The position numbers and the translations under genes are program-made. The notes under the pieces were generated by a model. It had not been told where the DNA came from and did not search any database. It saw only the letters and a program-made list of their open reading frames with translations. This document shows positions 4,750-11,839 of a stretch of DNA of 15,031 nucleotides, in pieces (the first letter of the stretch is position 1; the number at the start of each line of letters is the position of its first letter). Location of the stretch: positions 1-15,031 of the forward strand of contig CAKQMD010000032.1 in the NCBI GenBank assembly GCA_934254925.1, read 5' to 3'. This stretch comes from an uncultured Alphaproteobacteria bacterium (lineage in GTDB: Bacteria; Pseudomonadota; Alphaproteobacteria; RF32; CAG-239).

Positions 4750-7686
4750 TCATTTCAAAACCAGCATTATCAAAGCGCCGGCGCCAATGTTGTAATCCGT
4801 TACCGCTTTGTCTGATTCCAGCATCTTTCCCGAGTAGACCAGGCGTTGCTGATCAATGGGGATACCTTCTTTGTCCATAATCTTTTCCATGATATACAAA
4901 ATGTAGTCATCGCTGCGGATATTGTCTATCGTGATCATTTTGTTGGTCAAGGTACGGATTTTGACGCTGAACCTGAATCTCGGACGTGACCAATCTGCCG
5001 AAGTATAACTGCAGTCTTCTTCATGTCTTTGGGCGATTTCCGTCGGTTCATAGTAAGATCCGAAGGTGTCAGTGACGCTATAGTTGCAGCTGTCGCAGGT
5101 TGTTGAGGTACAGGTTACTTCATATTGATATTCCATGCCGCTGCCGGCGTTTGCATCATAGGAATAATCTGCCGAGCAGGAAGCCGTGCAGTTGTTTAGC
5201 ATACAGCCGAAGTCCAAGGTGCTTTGCTCTGTTCCGGTATTGTAGTTGAATTTGGCAGATTCTATTTCGTTTGTGTCATTAAAGATTTCAACGTTGGTTA
5301 AGGTGACGTTTTTCATGGTACGGGTTGTTCCTGTGCCGAATTCGCTTTGGTAAGCGCAGTCCTGCAGCATTATGGAAGCATCTGAGAAGTTGCAGTTCGT
5401 CAGGTTGCTGTAGCCGTCGTTGAAGATGAAGCTACCGTCAGAGAAGTTGAGGTCATGGAAATAGGCTTCTCCTTCGATTTCCAATTCATTGCCGGCCATA
5501 TGAATGGTGGTTTCCAAGCCCTGGCATTCAGGGATTGCCTGCCAGGTTTTTTCTTGGCCGTTTTCATACAAGGTATAGGTGCTGCCGAAATAGGCGGGGC
5601 CATAGAAGTTTGTTATCGAGTGGTAACCTATTTTCTCATAAGAGTTCATGGTGATGTCATAAGGCACAAAGCCGTTCGTATCTCCGGGGGCGGTGTTCAT
5701 ATCGCTTATGTCTTGGATCCAGGCAATGTTCGGGTGACGTTTGGTGACCTCGGTTATGCAGGCTTCGACAGGGTTGGTTTCACATTTGCCGCAAATCAGT
5801 TTTGACGAATTGTCCGTCAGGGCATATTGGCTGAAAGTCTCTCCGTTGGTACAGTCGGCGGCGGTCAGATAGGCTTTGGTGCCGGTCGGGCAGTTGGTGG
5901 TGAAGGTGACGCCGCTGTCCAAAGCACAGGAAAAAGCGTCCGAACCGTTGGAACTGCCGGCTGTCGTACAGGTATGTGGCAGGAGCTGTCCGATGTCGCT
6001 GGACGGGGTTAATGTTGCGAAGCCGTTGCCGCTGAAATTGATTCGATAGCCGTTTTTGTCGCGGATGGAACTGTTTTTCAGGCGCACGACGTTATTGGTG
6101 CTCATGGAGGGGAATTCCTGGCTGTCTACCAAAAGCAGTGTGGCACCTTCAACAATTATGTTGCCTTCAAACGTAGTGTAATCAAGGTTTAAAAATTCGA
6201 CGGAGTAGTTGTTTTTATTGGGTCTGAAGGTCAGAGTGTTTTGCAGATCGGCCAAACCGATGGTCATGACCGTGCCGCCGGTGGAAAGAAACAGCGGACT
6301 CAAAACGCTAAGGTCAGGCAAATAAATGTCGCCGGCATAAAGATGAACTGTATTGTTTCCGCTTCTATCGGGATATTTGTCGACCCATACCGGGAATTCT
6401 GAAGCGATAGTATAGGCATCATTGCCGCAGGCTATTCCCAACAGATCGCTCTTAGGGTCGACGGTATTGGTGTGGATGGTGTCAAAGTAGGAATTGCCGA
6501 TGTCGCCTTCAAGAATGATCACGTCGGCGTCACCGTCGCCGTAAGAAGTGTATTCGTCCGTATCATAAGCGGTAACGATGGTGTGGATGGTCTTTTGGTA
6601 TTCCGCACCGATCGTACAGGTTTCGTCAGTGGTGCATTGACATTTGGTTTCGCCGTTACAAGTTGCGCAGTAATAACCGTAAGTGCCGCAGGCCGCCTCA
6701 ACATTATACGGAGCGTAGTTATATGAATTGAGATTACATTCGGGTTGGCAGTTGGTGGAATATAAAATGCCGTTTTCGGTACAAGTCGGGGCGCCGGCTT
6801 CGGCTTTGCCGGTTTTGCAGGCTGCCCAACTGCCGGTTTTGGGACAGGTGCATTTTTCATACCAAACGGATCCGTTGCCGATTTGGCAGGTTTTGCCACC
6901 GGTATCGCCGACCATGTTTTCTCCTTGTTGGCTGCAGCCATATGAGGTATACCAGCCGCCGGGACAGCGGCAAGCATTGTACATGCCGTTGCATTGCTCG
7001 GCAGAAGTATCGGCGATGGAATTGGGGTAAACGGCTTGGCAAGCGTCGTCATCATAGATATATTCATCCGGGCAAGTACAGCTTGTTACCCGATATGTCG
7101 GGGTGGCGCCGAGGGAGAGATTGGGGTTGACGGTCGTGTCTTCGGCATTGTAACAATAAGGAACATAAGAAGAGGCGTTCCATTTGGCAGGGATCATAAT
7201 GTCGTCGGAACAGCCGCACCAAGTGCCTTTGCCGTAAGAAATGTCTGCGCTGTTGCGGCCGCAAAGCGTGCCGTTGTATTGAGAAACGATTTTATAAGAG
7301 ATACCGTTGCAGCCGCAGGTTTTGTAGTAAGTGACGCCGTTTTCGGTACAAGAACTGCCCGTGGCCGAAGATGTTTTGGTGCCGTTGCTTTGTCTGTAGC
7401 AGTTGTCAATGTTGAACTTGTATTCTTCCGGGCAGTGGCAGTCAGTCGCTTTGTAGCAGGTTTTACCGTTGGCTGCGGTGGTTGTTTTTGAGGCGACCTG
7501 GGGTGAAGGGCAAGCCTCCAGCAAGCCGTAGTCGGCGCAGCTTTTATCACCGCTGCCGGAACCTGAGGCGAAGTCGTTCGTATTGTCCATGAAATCCGGG
7601 AGCCAGTAAACACCGGCCCGAACCTGTTCGGCCCAAAAACACATAGCACAAATTGCCGCGATGAACCACTGCTTCTGCATAAACAT
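4750..7686 (-). CDS. Secreted cysteine-rich protein with C-terminal ubiquitin-like domain
   Basis: The 978-residue product is not a known family as a whole. Residues 1-24 are a Sec signal peptide (KQWFIAAICAMCFWA core, VRA|G cleavage). Residues 50-357 are cysteine-rich, with seven C-x-C motifs (83, 124, 157, 203, 239, 279, 349), four followed by Pro (CHCPEEY, CTCPDEY, CRCPGGW, CTCPKTG), and two CTENG repeats (113, 302). Residues ~365-550 and ~712-776 carry short alternating hydrophobic turns suggesting beta-helix or beta-solenoid folding. Residues 906-978 are a ubiquitin-like domain (separate entry). No catalytic motif, membrane anchor or type I secretion repeat is visible. The start at 7686 is favoured because GGGTGGTG lies upstream and the signal peptide is then compact; starts at 7680 or 7776 are in frame. 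It is monocistronic, convergent with the FlaF-like gene and divergent from lolC/E. Many disulphides are expected after export. Role is unknown; adhesion or host interaction is inference. Confidence 0.85.
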   Translation of the reverse strand: MFMQKQWFIAAICAMCFWAEQVRAGVYWLPDFMDNTNDFASGSGSGDKSCADYGLLEACPSPQVASKTTTAANGKTCYKATDCHCPEEYKFNIDNCYRQSNGTKTSSATGSSCTENGVTYYKTCGCNGISYKIVSQYNGTLCGRNSADISYGKGTWCGCSDDIMIPAKWNASSYVPYCYNAEDTTVNPNLSLGATPTYRVTSCTCPDEYIYDDDACQAVYPNSIADTSAEQCNGMYNACRCPGGWYTSYGCSQQGENMVGDTGGKTCQIGNGSVWYEKCTCPKTGSWAACKTGKAEAGAPTCTENGILYSTNCQPECNLNSYNYAPYNVEAACGTYGYYCATCNGETKCQCTTDETCTIGAEYQKTIHTIVTAYDTDEYTSYGDGDADVIILEGDIGNSYFDTIHTNTVDPKSDLLGIACGNDAYTIASEFPVWVDKYPDRSGNNTVHLYAGDIYLPDLSVLSPLFLSTGGTVMTIGLADLQNTLTFRPNKNNYSVEFLNLDYTTFEGNIIVEGATLLLVDSQEFPSMSTNNVVRLKNSSIRDKNGYRINFSGNGFATLTPSSDIGQLLPHTCTTAGSSNGSDAFSCALDSGVTFTTNCPTGTKAYLTAADCTNGETFSQYALTDNSSKLICGKCETNPVEACITEVTKRHPNIAWIQDISDMNTAPGDTNGFVPYDITMNSYEKIGYHSITNFYGPAYFGSTYTLYENGQEKTWQAIPECQGLETTIHMAGNELEIEGEAYFHDLNFSDGSFIFNDGYSNLTNCNFSDASIMLQDCAYQSEFGTGTTRTMKNVTLTNVEIFNDTNEIESAKFNYNTGTEQSTLDFGCMLNNCTASCSADYSYDANAGSGMEYQYEVTCTSTTCDSCNYSVTDTFGSYYEPTEIAQRHEEDCSYTSADWSRPRFRFSVKIRTLTNKMITIDNIRSDDYILYIMEKIMDKEGIPIDQQRLVYSGKMLESDKAVTDYNIGAGALIMLVLK
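4753..4971 (-). other. Ubiquitin-like domain, residues 906-978 of the secreted protein
   Basis: By hand alignment about 33 of 72 positions are identical to eukaryotic ubiquitin, with one inserted residue before the first helix. Diagnostic stretches are RTLTNKMITI, then DKEGIPIDQQRLVYSGKMLE, then TDYNI, then LVLK. Relative to ubiquitin, the Leu8-Ile44-Val70 patch is kept as Leu, Val, Val. Lys11, Lys29, Lys33 and Lys48 are kept. Lys6 is Arg, and Lys27 and Lys63 are lost. The protein stops at the Arg72 position (Lys here), so the LRGG tail needed for activation and conjugation is absent. The domain is fused in frame to an exported protein, so it would face the outside of the cell or a host. Confidence 0.93.
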
Positions 7687-7723
7687 GACACACCACCCAT
7701 AATAAAAATACATACACATTATT

Positions 7724-7751
7724 ATTGTACAATAAAACGCCGTGCTTGCAA
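7724..7751 (-). promoter_or_regulatory. Sigma-70-type promoter for the ubiquitin-domain gene
   Basis: Reading the minus strand, TTGCAA (7751-7746), a 16-nt spacer and TACAAT (7729-7724) form a good -35/-10 pair. The start site would be near 7717, giving a leader of about 30 nt. A TTGC-type -35 recurs at the other promoters seen in this window. Confidence 0.65.
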
Positions 7752-7826
7752 ACAAAAAAATCAACCGAGCCGGCAAATTTCACAAAACTGTCATATGACG
7801 GTTATGCACATCGGCTGCGGCAAAGG

Positions 7827-7855
7827 TTGCAAAATTGGCCGCTATTCCTTATTGT
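7827..7855 (+). promoter_or_regulatory. Sigma-70-type promoter for lolC/E-lolD
   Basis: TTGCAA (7827-7832), a 17-nt spacer and TATTGT (7850-7855) lie just upstream of the lolC/E ribosome binding site, with a predicted start near 7862. The -10 box is imperfect. The divergent promoter for the ubiquitin-domain gene is about 75 nt away. Confidence 0.5.
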
Positions 7856-7883
7856 AAAAACGGTTGTAAGGAGAAAAGCACGC

Positions 7884-9134
7884 ATGATGTTTACAAAGTT
7901 TGAACGGCTGATGGCCCGGCGTTATCTGAAAGCCAAACGCCGCGAAGGGTTTATTTCGGTGATTACCGGTTTTGCTTTTACGGGGATTGCGCTCGGCGTG
8001 GCGACCCTGATTATCGTCATGAGTGTGATGAACGGTTTTCGCAGTGAGCTGTTGGGACGGATTTTGGGCATTAACGGCCATATCGGCATTATGGCGCCGT
8101 CGGGTTATCCGTTTAACAATTATAAGGAGGCGGTGAAGGAAATTGCCGAGTTTGAGCATGTCAAGCTGGTGATTCCGTTGATTGAAAACCAGTTGCTGGT
8201 AAGCTCAGGTCAGGCGGCCGAAGGGGCCATGGTGCGCGGCATCAGTGCCGAAGACCTGGTTAAGCGAGAGATCTTGAAAGACGCGCTGACCGGCGTCGAT
8301 TTGAAAGACTTTACCGGCAATAACGTGATCATCGGCGCCCGTTTGGCGCAGAAAATGGGGATTATTCCCGGGGACGAGATAACGCTGATTTCTCCGAACG
8401 GCAAAGTTACGGCTTTTGGGACGGTGCCGCGGATGAAGTCTTATCAGGTGATCGGAACCTTTGAGATCGGCATGTTCGAATATGACGCCAATTTCATTTT
8501 CATGCCGCTGGCTTCGGCGCAGCAGTATTTTGGCATGAAAGGGGCGGTCAGCCATATCGACGTAACGCTTGACAACGATACGAAATTGGCGCCGATGCGC
8601 CGGCTGATTGAAGAAAGCATCGGCGGAACGGGGGCTTACGTTTATGATTGGAAACAGACAAATGCGGCGTTTTTCAACGCTATTGACGTGGAGCGCAACG
8701 TGATGTTTTTGATTCTGACGCTGATTATTTTAGTGGCTGCCTTCAACATTATCACCGGTTTGATTATGCTGGTCAAAGACAAAGGGCGTGACATTGCCGT
8801 TTTGCGCACCATGGGCGCGACCAAGGGCATGATTATGCGAATCTTTTTCATGGACGGCGCTTTTATCGGCGTGGTGGGAACCGCTCTCGGGACGGCGTTG
8901 GGCCTGTTGTTTTGCCATAATATTGAAAATATCCGGCAGTTTTTGCAGCGAATTACCGGGCGAGACCTGTTTTCGGCAGAAATTTATTTTCTGTCGCAGT
9001 TGCCGGCCAAGGTTGACTGGTTTGAGGTGACTATGGTTGTCAGCATCGCTTTGCTGTTGTCTTTCCTGGCAACTCTGTATCCGGCGTATCGGGCGGCAAA
9101 ATTTGATCCGGTGGAGGCGTTGCGTTATGAATAA
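7884..9134 (+). CDS. Lipoprotein-releasing ABC transporter permease, LolC/LolE family
   Basis: This is the inner-membrane permease that, with LolD, extracts outer-membrane lipoproteins and passes them to the periplasmic carrier LolA. The 416-residue product has the family opening MFTKFERLMARRYL and one membrane helix at 23-49 (GVATLIIVMSVMNGFRSE). A large periplasmic domain spans about 50-270, followed by three more helices at about 272-297, 320-346 and 378-402. The close is YPAYRAAKFDPVEALRYE, typical of FtsX-like MacB/LolC permeases. The start at 7884 is set by AAGGAG (7868-7873) and family agreement; the frame is open back to 7725 with unrelated residues. Only one permease gene is present, as in alphaproteobacteria that use one LolC/E-type subunit instead of separate LolC and LolE. 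It overlaps lolD by 8 nt, indicating coupled translation. One client in this window would be FlgH. Confidence 0.93.
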   Translation: MMFTKFERLMARRYLKAKRREGFISVITGFAFTGIALGVATLIIVMSVMNGFRSELLGRILGINGHIGIMAPSGYPFNNYKEAVKEIAEFEHVKLVIPLIENQLLVSSGQAAEGAMVRGISAEDLVKREILKDALTGVDLKDFTGNNVIIGARLAQKMGIIPGDEITLISPNGKVTAFGTVPRMKSYQVIGTFEIGMFEYDANFIFMPLASAQQYFGMKGAVSHIDVTLDNDTKLAPMRRLIEESIGGTGAYVYDWKQTNAAFFNAIDVERNVMFLILTLIILVAAFNIITGLIMLVKDKGRDIAVLRTMGATKGMIMRIFFMDGAFIGVVGTALGTALGLLFCHNIENIRQFLQRITGRDLFSAEIYFLSQLPAKVDWFEVTMVVSIALLLSFLATLYPAYRAAKFDPVEALRYE

Positions 9135-9861
9135 GAGTAAGATGTTGCCGGTTTTGGCTTTGAAAAACGTTACCCGCTCCTTCAAACAGGGGAGCCAGAC
9201 GCTTGAGGTTTTGCGCGGCGTGGATCTGGAGATTGAGAAGGGAGAGATCGTGGCGCTGCTCGGGCCTTCGGGATCAGGGAAATCGACGATGTTGCAGATT
9301 GCCGGCCTGTTGGAGAAACCGAGTAAGGGGGAAATTTTTTTAGACGGGCAAAAATGCAGCAAGCTCGGTGACGGTATGCGTACGGCGTTGCGGCGGGATT
9401 ATCTGGGCTTTGTGTATCAATATCACAATTTGCTGGCGGATTTTGATGCGACGGAAAATGTGATGCTGCCGCAGCTGATTAACGGTGCCAAAATGAGGGA
9501 AGCCAAAGACAAGGCTGTTTGGCTGCTGAAAAGAATGGGGTTGGAAAAACGCCTGAAGCACCGGCCGGCGGAGCTTTCGGGCGGGGAGCAGCAAAGAGTG
9601 GCGATCGCTCGGGCTTTGGCCAATACGCCCAAGCTGTTGTTGGCGGACGAACCGACCGGGAATTTGGATCCCAAAACGGCGGACGAGGTTTTTGCCGAGT
9701 TGCTGTCGATCGTCAAGGAAACAGGATTGTCGGCGCTGATTGCCACGCATAACTTTGAGCTGGCCGATCGGATGGACCGCAAAGTAACGTTGAAAGACGG
9801 CAAGCTGATTGACCTTCGGGCCAGCAATTACGTACCGCCGGAGGGAAAGAACTTCTACTAG
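9127..9861 (+). CDS. lolD: Lipoprotein-releasing ABC transporter ATPase LolD
   Basis: LolD is the cytoplasmic ATPase that drives lipoprotein release by the LolC/E permease. The 244-residue protein has Walker A GPSGSGKST at about residue 48, the Q-loop region VYQYHNL, the signature LSGGEQQRVAIARAL, Walker B LLLADEPTGNLDP and the switch histidine in IATHNFELA. The subfamily (LolD/MacB/FtsE-like) is supported by GLLEKPSKGEIFLDG and by the permease directly upstream. The start ATG lies inside the end of lolC/E as ATGAATAA. In-frame extension back to 9037 would run through lolC/E in another frame and is rejected. No gene is coupled downstream; the next unit, rpmI, has its own promoter. Confidence 0.95.
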   Translation: MNKSKMLPVLALKNVTRSFKQGSQTLEVLRGVDLEIEKGEIVALLGPSGSGKSTMLQIAGLLEKPSKGEIFLDGQKCSKLGDGMRTALRRDYLGFVYQYHNLLADFDATENVMLPQLINGAKMREAKDKAVWLLKRMGLEKRLKHRPAELSGGEQQRVAIARALANTPKLLLADEPTGNLDPKTADEVFAELLSIVKETGLSALIATHNFELADRMDRKVTLKDGKLIDLRASNYVPPEGKNFY

Positions 9862-9867
9862 CCTCTC

Positions 9868-9890
9868 TTGGACGAACTTGGTCCGGTTTT
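9868..9890 (+). terminator. Weak terminator candidate after lolD
   Basis: TTGGAC (9868-9873) can pair with GTCCGG (9881-9886) with two G-U pairs over a 7-nt loop, followed by only four T residues. It is the only terminator-like element between lolD and the rpmI promoter. Confidence 0.3.
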
Positions 9891-9924
9891 GATGCGGGGC
9901 GGGCAAAAAAGTATAAAAAAGTGC

Positions 9925-9953
9925 TTGCAATCGGTAAGTTTAAAGTGTATAAG
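9925..9953 (+). promoter_or_regulatory. Sigma-70-type promoter of rpmI-rplT
   Basis: TTGCAA (9925-9930), exactly 17 nt, then TATAAG (9948-9953). The predicted start is near 9960, which leaves an 80-nt leader before rpmI. This is the best-matching housekeeping promoter on the plus strand of the window. Confidence 0.75.
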
Positions 9954-9964
9954 CTTGTTTGCAC

Positions 9965-10002
9965 CGAGTATTTTAGGGCGAAAAGGCATGCCTTTGTACT
10001 CG
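9965..10002 (+). promoter_or_regulatory. Structured rpmI-rplT leader, possible L20 control site
   Basis: CGAGTA (9965-9970) closes with TACTCG (9997-10002). Inside is a second hairpin from the palindrome AAAGGCATGCCTTT (9982-9995). The structure begins about 5 nt after the predicted transcript start. In several bacteria ribosomal protein L20 represses this operon by binding a leader structure; that this element does so is inference. Confidence 0.45.
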
Positions 10003-10039
10003 TAAATTTCCAAAATAATAATGACAGAAAGGGAATAAA

Positions 10040-10237
10040 ATGCCAAAATTGAAAACGAAGAGTTCTGCCAAAAAGCGCTTCAGCGCTACCGGAACCGGCA
10101 AATTGAAGAGAAATTTTGCTAACAAGAGACACTGCCTCTTCTGCAAAACCCAAAAAATGAAAAGACAAGCTCGCGGTACCACTCTGTTGTCTGAGTCCGA
10201 TACCAAGATTGTTAAACAGTTTTTACCATATTTGTAG
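10040..10237 (+). CDS. rpmI: 50S ribosomal protein L35
   Basis: L35 is a small protein of the large ribosomal subunit. The 65-residue, strongly basic product begins MPKLKTKSSAKKRFSATGTG, the family signature, and has the usual length. It contains CLFCKTQKMKRQARG, with two cysteines that many L35 proteins lack. An AAAGGGA ribosome binding site lies 6-12 nt upstream. rplT follows after 12 nt. In many bacteria infC precedes rpmI; here the upstream gene is lolD, so this copy of the operon has been separated from infC. Confidence 0.97.
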   Translation: MPKLKTKSSAKKRFSATGTGKLKRNFANKRHCLFCKTQKMKRQARGTTLLSESDTKIVKQFLPYL

Positions 10238-10249
10238 GAGGAATTTTAG

Positions 10250-10609
10250 ATGTCTCGTATTAAAAGAGGTGTAACCGCCCGCGCCCGCCATAAAAAAGTT
10301 ATGGATATGGCCAAAGGTTACCGCGGCCGTTCTAAAAACGTGTTCAGAGTCGCCGTGGAAAAAGTTGAAAAAGCTTTGCAATACGCTTATCGTGACAGAC
10401 GCGCCAAAAAGAGAAGTTTCCGCGCTTTGTGGATTCAGAGAATCAACGCTGCCACCAGATTAAACGACATGACTTATTCGCGATTTATGAGCGGGCTTAA
10501 CAAAGCCGGCATCGAACTTGACCGAAAAGTCCTTGCTGATATTGCTTTGAAAGAGCCTGCTAATTTCGCCAAGTTGGTTGAACAAGCTAAGAATGCGCTC
10601 AGCAAATAG
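10250..10609 (+). CDS. rplT: 50S ribosomal protein L20
   Basis: L20 binds 23S rRNA early in assembly of the large subunit and in several bacteria represses its own operon. The 119-residue basic product carries the family N-terminus (MSRIKRGVTARARHKKVM, then AKGYRGRSKNVFRVA) and the globular C-terminal half (RFMSGLNKAGIELDRKVLADIA). Length is standard. An AGGAGG ribosome binding site lies about 8 nt before the start, and spacing from rpmI is 12 nt. A terminator-type hairpin separates it from pheS. Confidence 0.98.
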   Translation: MSRIKRGVTARARHKKVMDMAKGYRGRSKNVFRVAVEKVEKALQYAYRDRRAKKRSFRALWIQRINAATRLNDMTYSRFMSGLNKAGIELDRKVLADIALKEPANFAKLVEQAKNALSK

Positions 10610-10631
10610 TTTGATTTAAGCGAAAAAAATT

Positions 10632-10669
10632 AAAAAGAGTTGACTTGAGGTTTCGGGTTGACTCTTTTT
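10632..10669 (+). terminator. Intrinsic terminator or attenuator between rplT and pheS
   Basis: AAAAAGAGT (10632-10640) pairs with ACTCTTTTT (10661-10669). Inside, ACTTGAG and TTCGGGT extend the stem with G-U pairs across a small internal loop. The T-rich arm gives a terminator tail. In enterobacteria pheST lies after rplT and is controlled by attenuation; no Phe-rich leader peptide is visible here, so simple termination with partial read-through is equally likely. Confidence 0.7.
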
Positions 10670-10724
10670 CATTTTAAAACCGGGTGTCCGGGAGATTGAC
10701 AGATAAAAAAACAGGATTGGGATA

Positions 10725-11828
10725 ATGGAAAATTTGGATATTTTAAAACAAGAACTTCTGGCAATGATCAATAATGCCTCGGATTTGAAGGCTTTGGACG
10801 AGGTCAGGGTTTCCGCTCTGGGCAAAAAAGGCAAAATTACCGAGTTGATGAAGTCTCTGGGCGGGTTGCCGCTGGAAGAAAAAATCGCTGCGGGAAAATT
10901 GCTGAACCAGTTGAAAACGGAGGTTGAAACGGCGCTGGAAACGGCCAAGACGGCCTTGGCGGAAAAAGAGCTCAACGAGAAGCTGGCCAGCGAGACGATA
11001 GACGTGACCCTGCCGGTGCGGCCGGAAGTTCAGGGACGGATTCATCCTGTTTCCAAAATTTATGAAGAAGTGGTGGCCATTTTCGGAGAAATGGGCTTTG
11101 AGGTGGCGGAAGGGCCGGATATTGAAGACCAGTTTCATAACTTTAACGCGCTTAACATGCCGGCCAATCATCCGGCGCGCCAGATGCAGGACACTTTCTA
11201 CATTCCCAATCCGGAAAGTTCTGATTTTGATGACAGCTTTGTGGTGCGCACGCATACTTCGCCGGTGCAGATCCGCACGATGGAGAAGGGGAAGCTACCG
11301 ATCCGTGTGATTGCGCCCGGCCGGACCTATCGTTCGGATTATGACGCCACGCATACGCCGATGTTTCATCAGGTGGAAGGGTTGGTGATTGACAAGAACA
11401 TTACCATGGCGCATTTGAAAGGCTGTCTGTATGACTTTTTGAAGGCTTTTTTTGAGCTTGACGAACTGCCAGTGCGTTATCGTCCGTCTTATTTTCCTTT
11501 TACCGAACCTTCGGCGGAAATGGATGTTGGTTGCCTGAAGAGCAAAACGGAGCTGAAGATCGGTGCGGGAAACGATTGGCTGGAAATCCTCGGCTGCGGT
11601 ATGGTGCATCCGAACGTTCTGCGGGCCGGAGGAATTGATCCTGACGTGTATCAGGGCTTTGCCTTCGGGGTCGGGATTGATCGTTTGGCCATGTTGAAAT
11701 ACGGGATCCCCGATCTTCGGACTTTCTTCGAATCCGACGTGAGATGGCTGAAGCATTACGGATTTACGCCTCTGGACGAGTCTTCCATGACCGGAGGACT
11801 GAGCAATAACGGCGGTGCTGCGAGATAG
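10725..11828 (+). CDS. pheS: Phenylalanyl-tRNA synthetase alpha subunit
   Basis: PheS is the catalytic subunit of the alpha2-beta2 enzyme that charges tRNA-Phe. The 367-residue product has an N-terminal coiled-coil tRNA-contact region (about 1-85). The class II core follows: RTHTSPVQIRTM, motif 2 around PGRTYRSDYDATHTPMFHQ, and motif 3 GFAFGVGIDRLAMLKYGI. A short hydrophilic tail (SSMTGGLSNNGGAAR) extends beyond the usual end and makes it slightly longer than typical. Only a modest purine-rich ribosome binding site is seen (AGGATTGGGA). pheT begins 11 nt downstream. No convincing separate promoter was found between the rplT terminator and this start. Confidence 0.97.
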   Translation: MENLDILKQELLAMINNASDLKALDEVRVSALGKKGKITELMKSLGGLPLEEKIAAGKLLNQLKTEVETALETAKTALAEKELNEKLASETIDVTLPVRPEVQGRIHPVSKIYEEVVAIFGEMGFEVAEGPDIEDQFHNFNALNMPANHPARQMQDTFYIPNPESSDFDDSFVVRTHTSPVQIRTMEKGKLPIRVIAPGRTYRSDYDATHTPMFHQVEGLVIDKNITMAHLKGCLYDFLKAFFELDELPVRYRPSYFPFTEPSAEMDVGCLKSKTELKIGAGNDWLEILGCGMVHPNVLRAGGIDPDVYQGFAFGVGIDRLAMLKYGIPDLRTFFESDVRWLKHYGFTPLDESSMTGGLSNNGGAAR

Positions 11829-11839
11829 GAGAGAGAAAG

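Noticed and set aside
4750..4971. Eukaryotic contamination as the source of the ubiquitin sequence
   Set aside because: The domain is fused in frame to a bacterial signal-peptide protein with bacterial promoter and terminator signals, between clear alphaproteobacterial genes.
6994..7491. A 165-codon plus-strand frame opposite the cysteine-rich region (also 6728-7030 and 6519-7067)
   Set aside because: These are shadows of the minus-strand gene. They have no ribosome binding site, and their composition mirrors the antisense of a Cys/Gly/Thr-rich protein.
7687..7776. Extension of the ubiquitin-domain protein to an ATG at 7776
   Set aside because: It would lie upstream of the predicted promoter, bury the signal peptide behind 30 residues and lacks a ribosome binding site. 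It cannot be fully excluded.
10696..10725. TTGACA with GATAAT as a pheS promoter
   Set aside because: Spacing is 19 nt and the -10 box overlaps the pheS start codon, so the transcript would begin inside the gene.
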